Source: Acidobacteriota bacterium
GTDB taxonomy: Bacteria > Acidobacteriota > Blastocatellia > Pyrinomonadales > Pyrinomonadaceae
Reading direction: 5' to 3'
DNA length: 14,452 nt
Assembly: GCA_023391155.1 (NCBI GenBank)
Contig: JAEWBM010000032.1
Coordinates: 1-14,452, forward strand
Shown piece after piece: positions 7,123 to 14,343 of the stretch. How positions within the stretch are numbered: the stretch's first letter is position 1; each line of letters opens with the position of its first letter. The position numbers and the translations under genes were made by a program. A model generated the notes under the pieces. The model did not search any database. It was not told where the DNA came from and saw only the letters and a program-made list of their open reading frames with translations.

Positions 7123-8037
7123 TTAACCGCGGCGTCGAAGTGCCGCATCCAAAGTGTTCTTCATCAGCATGGCGACCGTGAGTAGCCCCACACCACCGGG
7201 AACCGGGGTAAAACATCCTGCCTTTTCCATCGCATCGCGCGGATTAACGTCCCCGACCAGAGTGAACCCTCGCTTTTCGATCGCTGCAAGGCGTTTTTCT
7301 TGTTCATCGGGTGCAAAAAGGACGGCGACCTGTTCCCTGTCACTAACGTTGTTGATCCCGACATCGACGACGACTGCACCCTCACGAATGTGTTCGCCCT
7401 TGATGAAGCCCGCACGGCCGATCGCCGCGACCAGTATGTCTGCCCGGCGAGTGACTTCCGCAAGGTCTTTGGTCCGCGAATGGCAGATCGTCACGGTCGC
7501 GCTCTCTTGAAGCAGTAGTGCCGCCATCGGTTTACCGACGATATTGCTCCGCCCCACGACCACCGCATTCGCGCCGGCGATGACGATCCCGCTACGTTTA
7601 AGGATCTCGATCACACCTGCCGGAGTGCACGGCACCAGCGCCGGCCGTCCCTGCGAAAGCCGGCCGACATTCATCGGATGAAAGCCGTCGACATCCTTTG
7701 CCGGGTCGATCGCGTCAAGCACCTCGTTTTCATCGACCTGGTCGGGCAGCGGCAGCTGTACCAATATGCCGTCAATGTCAACCCGGTCGTTCAAGTGCAG
7801 CACCGTCTTCAGCACTGTCTCGTGCGACGAATCCGCCGGCAAGTGAATGTGCTCGGAATTCATGCCGAGCTCCTGCGTCGTCTTTACCTTGCTGCCAACA
7901 TAAACGGCGGAGGCAGGGTCTTCCCCGACGCGGACGACGGCAAGGCCCGGGCGAAAGCCGAGTTCGGCGACCTTAGTCGCGACCTCGCTCTTGATCGATT
8001 CGGCTATGGGTTTTCCTTGTAAAAGTTGGGCCGGCAT
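7123..8037 (-). CDS. folD: Bifunctional methylenetetrahydrofolate dehydrogenase / methenyltetrahydrofolate cyclohydrolase
   Basis: Cytoplasmic one-carbon enzyme interconverting 5,10-methylene-, methenyl- and 10-formyl-tetrahydrofolate with NADP. The 304 residues include the catalytic YVGSK (Tyr46, Lys50), DGILVQLPLP (89-98), DPAKDVDGFHPMNVG (111-125), PCTPAG (136-141), the nucleotide-binding VVVGRSNIVGKP (159-170) and the C-terminal signature TPVPGGVGLLTVAMLM. There is an extra segment of about 20-25 residues near 231-258. The usual GDVDF motif reads GDVNP; I recall similar variants in Acidobacteriota. The start MPAQLLQGKPIA aligns with the family start, yet no Shine-Dalgarno precedes it (the upstream bases are CTTGTTTTT). 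The candidate promoter sits so close that the transcript may be leaderless. First gene of the folD-mazG-coaE-SBP unit. Confidence 0.97.
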   Translation of the reverse strand: MPAQLLQGKPIAESIKSEVATKVAELGFRPGLAVVRVGEDPASAVYVGSKVKTTQELGMNSEHIHLPADSSHETVLKTVLHLNDRVDIDGILVQLPLPDQVDENEVLDAIDPAKDVDGFHPMNVGRLSQGRPALVPCTPAGVIEILKRSGIVIAGANAVVVGRSNIVGKPMAALLLQESATVTICHSRTKDLAEVTRRADILVAAIGRAGFIKGEHIREGAVVVDVGINNVSDREQVAVLFAPDEQEKRLAAIEKRGFTLVGDVNPRDAMEKAGCFTPVPGGVGLLTVAMLMKNTLDAALRRRG

Positions 8038-8047
8038 AAAAACAAGA

Positions 8048-8077
8048 ATTTTACAGGAACTTTACGTTAATTGTCAG
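8048..8077 (-). promoter_or_regulatory. Candidate sigma70-like promoter of folD, predicted near-leaderless
   Basis: On the minus strand, CTGACA (8077-8072) and TAAAAT (8053-8048) are 18 nt apart. Each element differs from consensus at one base. A start site 6-9 nt past the -10 would fall at about 8042-8039, only 2-5 nt before the folD ATG at 8037. This agrees with the absence of any Shine-Dalgarno there. Confidence 0.55.
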
Positions 8078-8099
8078 TTTCGTATGGCAGAAACGTTAA
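8064..8099. repeat. Direct repeat ACGTTAA in the divergent folD / FG-GAP promoter region
   Basis: ACGTTAA occurs at 8064-8070 and again at 8093-8099, 29 bp apart (close to three helical turns). The pair spans the folD -35 element. The 117-nt gap between folD and the plus-strand gene otherwise contains a short inverted repeat GTTTC/GAAAC (8077-8081 / 8090-8094). No convincing plus-strand promoter could be picked out. Chance occurrence is quite possible. Confidence 0.25.
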
Positions 8100-8154
8100 A
8101 CACACAGGCAAATTCGGCGGCAGGCATCTGTCAAATAAGGAAAGCGGTTACCCA

Positions 8155-9093
8155 ATGTTATCGAAACTCTCAACCATCATTCTTACGATCACGATCGCGG
8201 CATCATCGTTCGCAGTTTCGGGACAGGCAAAAACCCCCGCCTGCTCCGGTAAGAGCGAGACGCGGCTGGCAATATTCCGCAGTGACGCGAGTGTTTGGTA
8301 TGAGCGTTCGGATGCTTGCACATTTAACGCGATACGGTTTGACGGCGACGGCAACACCCCGGCCGCCGCCGATTACGACGGAGACGGCGTCATCGACGCC
8401 GCCGTTTGGAACCCGTCGCGGAACTCCGTCAGCTACAGCAGCAGCCGGACAGGCAAGATGCTGACACACGATCTGTCACAGTTCGCCGGACGCAACGATT
8501 CACAGATCATCCCGGTCACCGCCGACTTTGACGGCGATGGTAATGCCGATCCCGCAGTTTGGCACCCCGCCTCAGGCGAATGGTCAATGCTTGCATCTGC
8601 CTCGGGCTATGCCGCGTCAACGTTATCCCGCTGGGGCGGGCACGGCGATGTCCCGGTCCCGGCGGATTATGACGGCGACGGACGTGCAGACATTGCTGTG
8701 TATCGTGCGGCAGAAAGTGCATGGCTCATTATCGAAAGTTCGAACGGCCGACAAAGCCGCATCGAATTCGCGGCCGGCAAGAACGGCTCACTGCTTCCGG
8801 CCGATTACACCGGCGACGGACGTGCTGATATCGCGGTCTTCGACCGAGGCACATGGCAGGTCCGCGATTCCGCGACCGGCAATGTCGAAAAGCTCGTTTT
8901 CGGTACCGAGATCTCCGCTCCTGTACCCGGCGACCATGACGGCGACGGCACCATCGATATTGCGGTTTACGAAAATGGAATGTGGTACATCTACCCGTCC
9001 AAGGAAGCCGGCTTCAAGGGTTTCGAATTCGGCCGAGAGGGCGAATCCCCGGTATCGGCAGTTAAAGTTTGGGCTGCTGCCTCATCATATTAA
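8155..9093 (+). CDS. Secreted FG-GAP/VCBS repeat protein with calcium-binding loops
   Basis: A 312-residue exported protein, probably a small beta-propeller-like fold; function unknown. The N-terminus MLSKLSTIILTITIAASSFA is a Sec signal peptide, with likely cleavage after VSGQA (about residue 25). Five repeats carry the Ca-loop motif DxDGDGxxDxAV at residues 73, 124, 171, 217 and 260, spaced 43-51 residues. A degenerate FDGDGN lies at 62. The fourth repeat has Thr in place of the second Asp (DYTGDG), so its calcium site may be weaker. Two Cys residues (30 and 55) could form a disulfide. An upstream in-frame ATG at 8071 would put 28 polar residues before the signal peptide, so 8155 is preferred; AAGGAAA lies 11-17 nt upstream. 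Transcribed alone, divergent from folD, and closed by its own terminator. Confidence 0.88.
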   Translation: MLSKLSTIILTITIAASSFAVSGQAKTPACSGKSETRLAIFRSDASVWYERSDACTFNAIRFDGDGNTPAAADYDGDGVIDAAVWNPSRNSVSYSSSRTGKMLTHDLSQFAGRNDSQIIPVTADFDGDGNADPAVWHPASGEWSMLASASGYAASTLSRWGGHGDVPVPADYDGDGRADIAVYRAAESAWLIIESSNGRQSRIEFAAGKNGSLLPADYTGDGRADIAVFDRGTWQVRDSATGNVEKLVFGTEISAPVPGDHDGDGTIDIAVYENGMWYIYPSKEAGFKGFEFGREGESPVSAVKVWAAASSY

Positions 9094-9102
9094 TAGCAGC
9101 CC
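9071..9102 (+). other. Perfect 8-bp stem-loop across the stop codon of the FG-GAP gene
   Basis: GGGCTGCT (9071-9078) pairs perfectly with AGCAGCCC (9095-9102) around a 16-nt loop that contains the TAA stop. No T-run follows, so it is not itself an intrinsic terminator. It precedes the real terminator by 27 nt and may protect the mRNA 3' end. Part of the arm is coding sequence. Confidence 0.45.
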
Positions 9103-9129
9103 TGTCCCCCAACTCCGCTTAATGCACTC

Positions 9130-9162
9130 GCGAGAGATTCTAATAGGTCTCTCGCTTTTTTT
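9130..9162 (+). terminator. Rho-independent terminator of the FG-GAP gene
   Basis: GCGAGAGA (9130-9137) and TCTCTCGC (9148-9155) form a perfect 8-bp stem with a 10-nt loop. Seven T follow directly, then C and four more T. It ends 28 nt before the next gene, so that gene needs read-through or a promoter embedded in this area. Confidence 0.9.
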
Positions 9163-9190
9163 CTTTTCCGGCGAGGGGTAAACTCGACAT

Positions 9191-11563
9191 ATGTCCACCT
9201 TTGCCCGCATTCTGGTCTTTGCGATCGTGCTGTCGGGCTCATCCGTCTTTATATTTACACAGACCGTCCATGACCGGATCCGGAATGCGATGGGGTCGGG
9301 CGATCCCTCGGTAGCTTTGCAGGAATTGAAAGCCCTTGAGTCTAAAGAACCGGAAATATTCCTCATCAATAATTACGACTATCTCGCCGCCAGGCTCGCC
9401 GAACGGGCCGGCGACCATGCCGAAGCGATTCGAAGATTTGAACTCGTCGCCTCCCGCGAAACACCACTTGCTCAATACGCACTGCTGCATATGGCAGCGA
9501 TCGCACGATCAAGCGGCAACCTGTTTCTTGAAAGGCTCTATCTGACCGAGCTGTCCGTAAAGTATCCGGATGGCCTACCGGCCAGTTCAGCCGAACGCCG
9601 TGCGGCTATCAGCGCATCGGAATCCGGGGATCATCCGCTCACTATCTCAGAGATCTCGAACGGCCCGGTCCTCAGCGATCAGCCCGATTCAGCCAAGGCG
9701 CTCCGCGACGAACTTGTCCTGCTCGCCAAGGCACATGAGCGATCCGGAAATCGGGAGAATGCTCGCGAGCTTTATGGACAACTTTTGTCGGAGGCACCCG
9801 ATCCCGCCCAGCCGGATGATCCATCGCTCGAAGCCGTTCGCGGCCTTGACCGTTTGGGTGGCGATTTAAGCACCCAAGAGCGATTTCGCAGAGCAGGGGT
9901 GTATCAGTTCAACCGGGATTTTGCGGCAGCCCGTGCTCACTGCATCGAGATCGTCGACGGCGATCTAGACGAAGAGATCGTTCCTGAGTGTATCTATTTG
10001 ATCGGCCGCGGATATGCCCAGCTAGGAAACTATTCCGACGCGGTTCTGTGGTTCGAACGTGCATGGGAGCAGTATCCAAATCTCGACCTGGCGAAAGATG
10101 TGCTGCTCCAGACCGGCTCGGCATATTCGCGGATCGGAAAATATCGCGAAGCGGTCACGCGATACCGGATATATATCGATCGCTATCCCGATGACGAACG
10201 GGTCGACCGGGCCTATTTCAACATCGCCGACATCTCACGTGACCTAGGCGTCGAAAGTGAGGCATTGCGGCAAACGGCGATCGCCGCGGAAAAGTCTAAA
10301 GGCAAAGTCGGGGAGGCTCAGGCGGTATTTGCTGACGCTAGAATCTACATCTCGCTCGAAGATTGGAAATCGGCCCTCGCAGCAACCGAGCGCCTTCTCG
10401 CTCTAAAACAACTGGGCGGCACCTCGGTCCCCGGCGGCACTACCCGCCCGGAGGCTCAGTTCATCCACGCATTCGTCCTGGAGCAAATGCGGAACTTTGA
10501 TTCTGCCATCCATGCCTATCTCGCAATACCCGACGGACGGGACGAATATTACGGCCGGATGGCGAATGAGCGCCTGGCCGCAATGGCACAGAACTCCGAT
10601 TCCGGCGAAGCCATCGCCGCAAAGATCACTTCACTCCAGCCGAAGGTCGCAAGCGGCTCGCTTGATGATCGGCGGATGGCGATCCGGGACGTCCTTCGGA
10701 TGACGGCGGACCCCGAGATCCGTGAGAGGCTGCTGTCATCGCTCGCCCGCGTTTACGACGCGATCCCCGAATATCGCAATATCCCGTCATATAAGTTCGA
10801 GCTTGATCTCCGCGAACCGATCACGGATGCCGACCAAACATTGTGGGCCGGAGGCGGCCGATCGCTCGCCGGCGAATTTGCATTTCTCGGACTCTACGAC
10901 GAAGCGGCGCCGGAGCTTGAGGTGTCCAATGTCTCGGGCACGGTTAGCGAATATACCATCGCCGAGGCTTATCGCCGCGGCGGTTACCCTCACCGTGCGA
11001 TCGCCTTCGCCGAGGCGCGGTGGCGGCAGGTGCCGCGTGACTATCAAGTCGAGCTTATCCCTGATGAGGCCGTCAAAATGCTTTACCCGGCGGGATTTCC
11101 AATCTCGGCTCGCCGCTATGCGGCCGCGGCCGGGATCGACCCGAGGTTTCTGATGGCGATCGCGCGGCAGGAGTCTCGATTCCGCCCCGAAGTTCGTTCC
11201 GCCGCTTCCGCCCGCGGGATGATGCAGTTCATTCCGTCGACCGCCGCCGAGACCGCTGCCGAGCTCAGCATCGAAGATTTCATCCAGGATGATCTCTACG
11301 ATCCCGACACGGCACTCCGGTTTGCGGCGCAGTATATAAGCGGGCTTTACAAGATCTTTCCCAATCTTGACGAGGCGGTGGCTGCCAGTTACAACGGCGG
11401 CGACGACAATGTGAATCGCTGGATCAAACGTTCAAAATCGACCATGCCCGAGCGATATGTCCCCGAGATCGCCTTTGCCCAGACCAAAGACTACACGTAT
11501 AAGGTAATGTCGAATTACTATAATTACACCATCTTTTACGACGAGGAATTGCGGCCTAGGTAA
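9191..11563 (+). CDS. Slt70-like lytic transglycosylase with TPR-type helical repeats
   Basis: Periplasmic or membrane-anchored enzyme that cleaves the MurNAc-GlcNAc bond of peptidoglycan to give 1,6-anhydro ends. The 790-residue product has a hydrophobic N-terminal signal or anchor (about 5-23). About 600 residues of TPR-like alpha-solenoid follow; clear units include NYSDAVLWFERAWEQYPN and KYREAVTRYRIYIDRYPDD. The C-terminal SLT domain covers about 640-775. The catalytic Glu is residue 661 in AIARQESRFRPEV. The GMMQFIPSTA motif and AASYNGGDDNVNRW complete the family signature. This is the Slt70 layout (helical ring plus catalytic domain), though longer. AGGGG lies 12 nt upstream of the ATG, a rather long spacing. 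The CusF-SCO gene follows 16 nt downstream, so the two are likely co-transcribed. Confidence 0.93.
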   Translation: MSTFARILVFAIVLSGSSVFIFTQTVHDRIRNAMGSGDPSVALQELKALESKEPEIFLINNYDYLAARLAERAGDHAEAIRRFELVASRETPLAQYALLHMAAIARSSGNLFLERLYLTELSVKYPDGLPASSAERRAAISASESGDHPLTISEISNGPVLSDQPDSAKALRDELVLLAKAHERSGNRENARELYGQLLSEAPDPAQPDDPSLEAVRGLDRLGGDLSTQERFRRAGVYQFNRDFAAARAHCIEIVDGDLDEEIVPECIYLIGRGYAQLGNYSDAVLWFERAWEQYPNLDLAKDVLLQTGSAYSRIGKYREAVTRYRIYIDRYPDDERVDRAYFNIADISRDLGVESEALRQTAIAAEKSKGKVGEAQAVFADARIYISLEDWKSALAATERLLALKQLGGTSVPGGTTRPEAQFIHAFVLEQMRNFDSAIHAYLAIPDGRDEYYGRMANERLAAMAQNSDSGEAIAAKITSLQPKVASGSLDDRRMAIRDVLRMTADPEIRERLLSSLARVYDAIPEYRNIPSYKFELDLREPITDADQTLWAGGGRSLAGEFAFLGLYDEAAPELEVSNVSGTVSEYTIAEAYRRGGYPHRAIAFAEARWRQVPRDYQVELIPDEAVKMLYPAGFPISARRYAAAAGIDPRFLMAIARQESRFRPEVRSAASARGMMQFIPSTAAETAAELSIEDFIQDDLYDPDTALRFAAQYISGLYKIFPNLDEAVAASYNGGDDNVNRWIKRSKSTMPERYVPEIAFAQTKDYTYKVMSNYYNYTIFYDEELRPR

Positions 11564-11579
11564 AGGCCGCTTCGATCTT

Positions 11580-12470
11580 ATGAAACAAGTTTTATTTTTT
11601 CTGGTATTCGCCATTGCCGCCGTCGCCGCCGGCTGTGAACAGCAGAGGCAGGAGGCGCCCCGCGGCGAGCAAAAACGCTACGACATTCGCGGCAAGGTGA
11701 TGTCCGTTGACCGTGCCGCCGGAAAGGCATCGATCGATCATGAAGAGATCCCCGGCTTTATGCCCAGGATGACGATGGACTTCCCTATCCGTGAAGAGTG
11801 GGTTTGGGAGGCCCTGACGCCCGGCTCCGAGATCACGGCCGAACTGGTTGTGGACAATACTGCAGACGAGCCTTATTGGCTCCAGAATATTTCCGTCACG
11901 TCGGCCCCGGATCCGAATGCCCCGGCCCCGGCGGCCACTCCCGATCAGGTCGGGAAACAGGTACCGCCGTTCACGCTGACCGATCAGGACGGCCGGAAGG
12001 TCACGCCGGAGAATTACCGCGGCAAAGCACTCGCGATCACCTTCATCTATCGCGAATGCCCGCTGCCCGAATACTGCATCAAGATGTCGCAGAATTTCAG
12101 CAAGCTGGCACTTGAGCTGAACAACGACCCGGCATTACGGGATAAGGTGCGGCTGCTTACCATCTCTTTCGACCCCGCACGCGATACACCGGAAAAACTG
12201 CGGGAATACGGCATCGGCTATCTCGGCAATCCCGAAAAGCCGGACTTCACCGTGTGGCAGCTTGCGGTCGGCAGCGATGCCGAGGTGCGCAAGATCGCCG
12301 ATTTTTTTGGCTTGAAATATGAGGTTGATGAGAACGACAAAACCCAGTTCAACCATTCGCTGGTGACCGCTGTGATCGACCCGGAGGGAAAAGTTGCGAA
12401 GATCCTGCCGGGCAGCCGTTGGTCGACCGATCACCTGCGTTCGGAGCTGGAAGAGGTTTTGCCCGAATAA
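11580..12470 (+). CDS. Copper-handling lipoprotein: CusF-like domain fused to SCO1/SenC domain
   Basis: A 296-residue exported lipoprotein: hydrophobic residues 4-17, lipobox ending AAGC, lipidated Cys19. The first domain (about 34-107) is CusF-like, with HEEIPGFMPRMTM at 54-66 giving candidate Cu(I) ligands His54, Met64 and Met66; CusF's stacking Trp is replaced by Met61. A Pro/Ala-rich linker (about 109-121) leads to the SCO1 thioredoxin-like domain. There the metal cysteines are Cys160 and Cys166 in CPLPEYC (Cx5C), whereas classical SCO1 has CxxxC. The distal histidine is His259 in FNHSLVTAVID. SCO proteins usually deliver copper to the CuA site of cytochrome c oxidase or act as thiol oxidoreductases; no oxidase gene is in the window. 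AAAGG lies 13 nt upstream. The last 40 bp overlap the convergent amidohydrolase gene. Confidence 0.92.
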   Translation: MKQVLFFLVFAIAAVAAGCEQQRQEAPRGEQKRYDIRGKVMSVDRAAGKASIDHEEIPGFMPRMTMDFPIREEWVWEALTPGSEITAELVVDNTADEPYWLQNISVTSAPDPNAPAPAATPDQVGKQVPPFTLTDQDGRKVTPENYRGKALAITFIYRECPLPEYCIKMSQNFSKLALELNNDPALRDKVRLLTISFDPARDTPEKLREYGIGYLGNPEKPDFTVWQLAVGSDAEVRKIADFFGLKYEVDENDKTQFNHSLVTAVIDPEGKVAKILPGSRWSTDHLRSELEEVLPE

Positions 12471-13747
12471 TTGGGCCTCTCATAAACGATTTCGCCGGCT
12501 ACAACGGTCATCGACACGTCCCGAGCATTCGATGCGAAGACGATCGCACTTTCGACATCATTGACCGGTAGCTGCGCCGCGTGATCAAGGGTGACCACCG
12601 CAAGGTCGGCCTCCTTTCCCGGCTCGAGCGATCCGACCGCCGCGTCCAGCCCAAGTGCCTCAGCACCGCCGAGCGTCATCACCCGTATGATCTCTCGGGG
12701 CGTGATAAAACGCTCACTGCCGGGCCGATTGCGCGCGGCGAGGGCGGCAAACCGGCCTTCTTCTAAAAGGTCGCAAACATTGTTGCTCGCGACCGAGTCG
12801 CTTCCCAAGCCCGTCGGCACGCCTGCATCGTTAAACGCTTCGAACGGCGCGTACCCGTGCCCGAATTTCGCATTGCTCTTGGGACAATGCGCAACGCGGG
12901 CACCATTCGCCGCAATCCTATCGATGTCGCCGGCAGAAACCTCTACGCAATGTGCAAGCAGCGGCCTCGCGGCGAGAACGCCAAGCCGTTCGAGGTATTC
13001 CACCGACGTGCACCGCGGACTGTTCCATTCAACGTCAAAGCGATCGTAGATCTCGGTGAAGAACCCGATGCCGGTCGTCATCAGTTCCGTCTCTTCGACG
13101 GACTCCGCCGCATGTATCGTAATGGGGATCCGGTCGATGATCGCCGCCTGGGCGATCATCTCGAAGAGCGATGAGCTGACCGTGTAGGGCGCGTGGGGCG
13201 AGATACCTACCCTCACAAGGTCGGTCATTCCATCGGTTAGCTTCTGGAATTTTGCGATGAGGGAGCGAAAATCGTCGGAGGCCGTGCGGTCGTCAGGCGA
13301 GAATTCCGTCTCCTGAAAAACGATCCCGCGGAGCCCTGCCCTCTTTAGCGCATCCAGCCCCGCGCTACCAAACCGCCCGATATCGCCGAAACAAGTGACA
13401 CCCGCCATCGCCCCCTCGACCGCGCCTTGAAACGCGGCCTCGGCGATGTCCTCTTCCGACATCTCGGCACGCAGGCTATTTAGCTTTAGGAGCCAAGATC
13501 GGAAGTCATGCTCGACATCATCAAGTGCCCCGCGCAGCGCTGTCAGCTCAAGATGAGAGTGGCAATTGACGAAGCCCGGCAAGATCGCTGCCGTACCCAG
13601 ATCGACCCTCTCCGCACCCGGGAATCGTGAATCCAGACCATCGGAGGGACCGACTTCAACGATCGCGGAGCCATCCACCACGACTGCTCCATTTGCAATG
13701 GGCGCGGATGTGACCGGGAGGACATGATCAGCCGTAAGGATCTTCAT
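12431..13747 (-). CDS. Metal-dependent amidohydrolase, TRZ/ATZ / cytosine-deaminase-like family
   Basis: Cytoplasmic TIM-barrel hydrolase or deaminase of 438 residues. All metal and catalytic positions are visible: HxH at 63-65 (NCHSHLEL), His185 (GISPHAPYT), His212 with Glu215 (IHAAES, HxxE), His266 (LLAHCVE) and Asp317 (GLGSDS). The beta-sandwich ends are present at both termini (LPGFVNCH and GSLEPGKEADLAVV). Substrate is uncertain: S-adenosylhomocysteine or methylthioadenosine deaminase, aminodeoxyfutalosine deaminase (menaquinone pathway) and guanine or chlorohydrolase-like members share this layout. The start overlaps the upstream transglycosylase stop by 4 nt (ATGA), so translation is coupled. 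The C-terminal tail of about 13 polar residues after VYERP runs into the oppositely oriented SCO gene. Confidence 0.88.
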   Translation of the reverse strand: MKILTADHVLPVTSAPIANGAVVVDGSAIVEVGPSDGLDSRFPGAERVDLGTAAILPGFVNCHSHLELTALRGALDDVEHDFRSWLLKLNSLRAEMSEEDIAEAAFQGAVEGAMAGVTCFGDIGRFGSAGLDALKRAGLRGIVFQETEFSPDDRTASDDFRSLIAKFQKLTDGMTDLVRVGISPHAPYTVSSSLFEMIAQAAIIDRIPITIHAAESVEETELMTTGIGFFTEIYDRFDVEWNSPRCTSVEYLERLGVLAARPLLAHCVEVSAGDIDRIAANGARVAHCPKSNAKFGHGYAPFEAFNDAGVPTGLGSDSVASNNVCDLLEEGRFAALAARNRPGSERFITPREIIRVMTLGGAEALGLDAAVGSLEPGKEADLAVVTLDHAAQLPVNDVESAIVFASNARDVSMTVVAGEIVYERPNYSGKTSSSSERR

Positions 13748-14313
13748 TCGGATGAACTTTCGCGATAGCGGTTTAGGATCGAGGACACGTAACTGCGCGT
13801 GGAGGCGATGCCGATGCGGTCAATGAACTCCGATTCTGTCATCTGCGACGCGTCAGTATCCTTGGTCCATTCCTCTACTCGGCTTTGCCCGGCGTTGTAT
13901 GCGGCGAGGGTCATGGCCGTCTCGGCCGGACGGCCGCGAAATCGTTCGCGAAGTTTTTCAAAGTACCAGCAGCCGATCTGAATGTTGCGTTTGGGGTCGC
14001 TTAGCAGCTCCGTTACATTCTCGGTCGATTGCCGCTCAAATTCACTGAGCCCCGTTTCCCTAGCCCATTCCCTTGCGACAAGCGGGGTGACCTGCATCAG
14101 CCCTATCTCACCGGCATCGCCGACCGATGCAGAGCGAAAATAGGTCTCTTCGTAGATCAGGCTCCAGACAAGTTTCTCATCGATGCGATAGATCCGCGCC
14201 TGCTGTGTGATCAGCTCGTCAAAGCGGTGCTCCCAATAATCACGAAAGAAAAACGTGCCCGCAGTGAGGACCACCGCCAGGATAAAAAGGCACGATATCA
14301 AGTATCTAAGCAT
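13744..14313 (-). CDS. Small membrane-anchored lytic transglycosylase (SLT domain)
   Basis: A 189-residue peptidoglycan-cleaving enzyme acting on the outer face of the inner membrane. An N-terminal hydrophobic segment (about 3-22) with a following charged stretch suggests a signal anchor. The SLT domain fills the rest: Glu56 in LIYEETYFR is the expected catalytic acid, GEIGLMQVTP (68-77) is the GLMQ motif, and LAAYNAGQSRVEEW is the second family signature. It lacks the TPR solenoid of the larger enzyme encoded at 9191-11563, so the window holds two different SLT architectures. No clear Shine-Dalgarno precedes the ATG. It starts 30 nt after the partial gene at the right edge and overlaps the amidohydrolase by 4 nt, so all three appear to form one unit. 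Confidence 0.93.
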   Translation of the reverse strand: MLRYLISCLFILAVVLTAGTFFFRDYWEHRFDELITQQARIYRIDEKLVWSLIYEETYFRSASVGDAGEIGLMQVTPLVAREWARETGLSEFERQSTENVTELLSDPKRNIQIGCWYFEKLRERFRGRPAETAMTLAAYNAGQSRVEEWTKDTDASQMTESEFIDRIGIASTRSYVSSILNRYRESSSE

Positions 14314-14343
14314 TAACTGGGGTCAATGAATGCGCGGAGCGAT

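Noticed and set aside
8071..8154. Longer start for the FG-GAP protein at 8071
   Set aside because: It would bury the signal peptide behind 28 polar residues; the ATG at 8155 directly precedes a typical Sec signal.
8341..8980. Repeated GACGGCGACGG-like DNA motifs suggesting a DNA repeat array
   Set aside because: They come from codons of the DGDG calcium loops in the FG-GAP protein, at protein-repeat spacing, and are not a CRISPR or independent DNA repeat.
9116..9144. Promoter for the Slt70-like gene with -10 TCTAAT in the terminator loop
   Set aside because: No acceptable -35 lies at the right distance, and the -10 falls inside the terminator hairpin.
8528..9181. Plus-strand open frame overlapping the FG-GAP gene and the terminator
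   Set aside because: It is out of frame with the repeat protein, runs through the intrinsic terminator, and encodes low-complexity Pro/Arg/Ser-rich sequence.
10722..11153. Alternative plus-strand frame inside the Slt70-like gene
   Set aside because: It has no family motifs and sits within a continuous, well-supported coding frame.
12452..12480. Possible bidirectional terminator at the SCO / amidohydrolase junction (GCCC/GGGC plus AGAG/CTCT arms)
   Set aside because: The stems are only 4 bp each with a 5-nt bulge, and no T-run follows on either strand.
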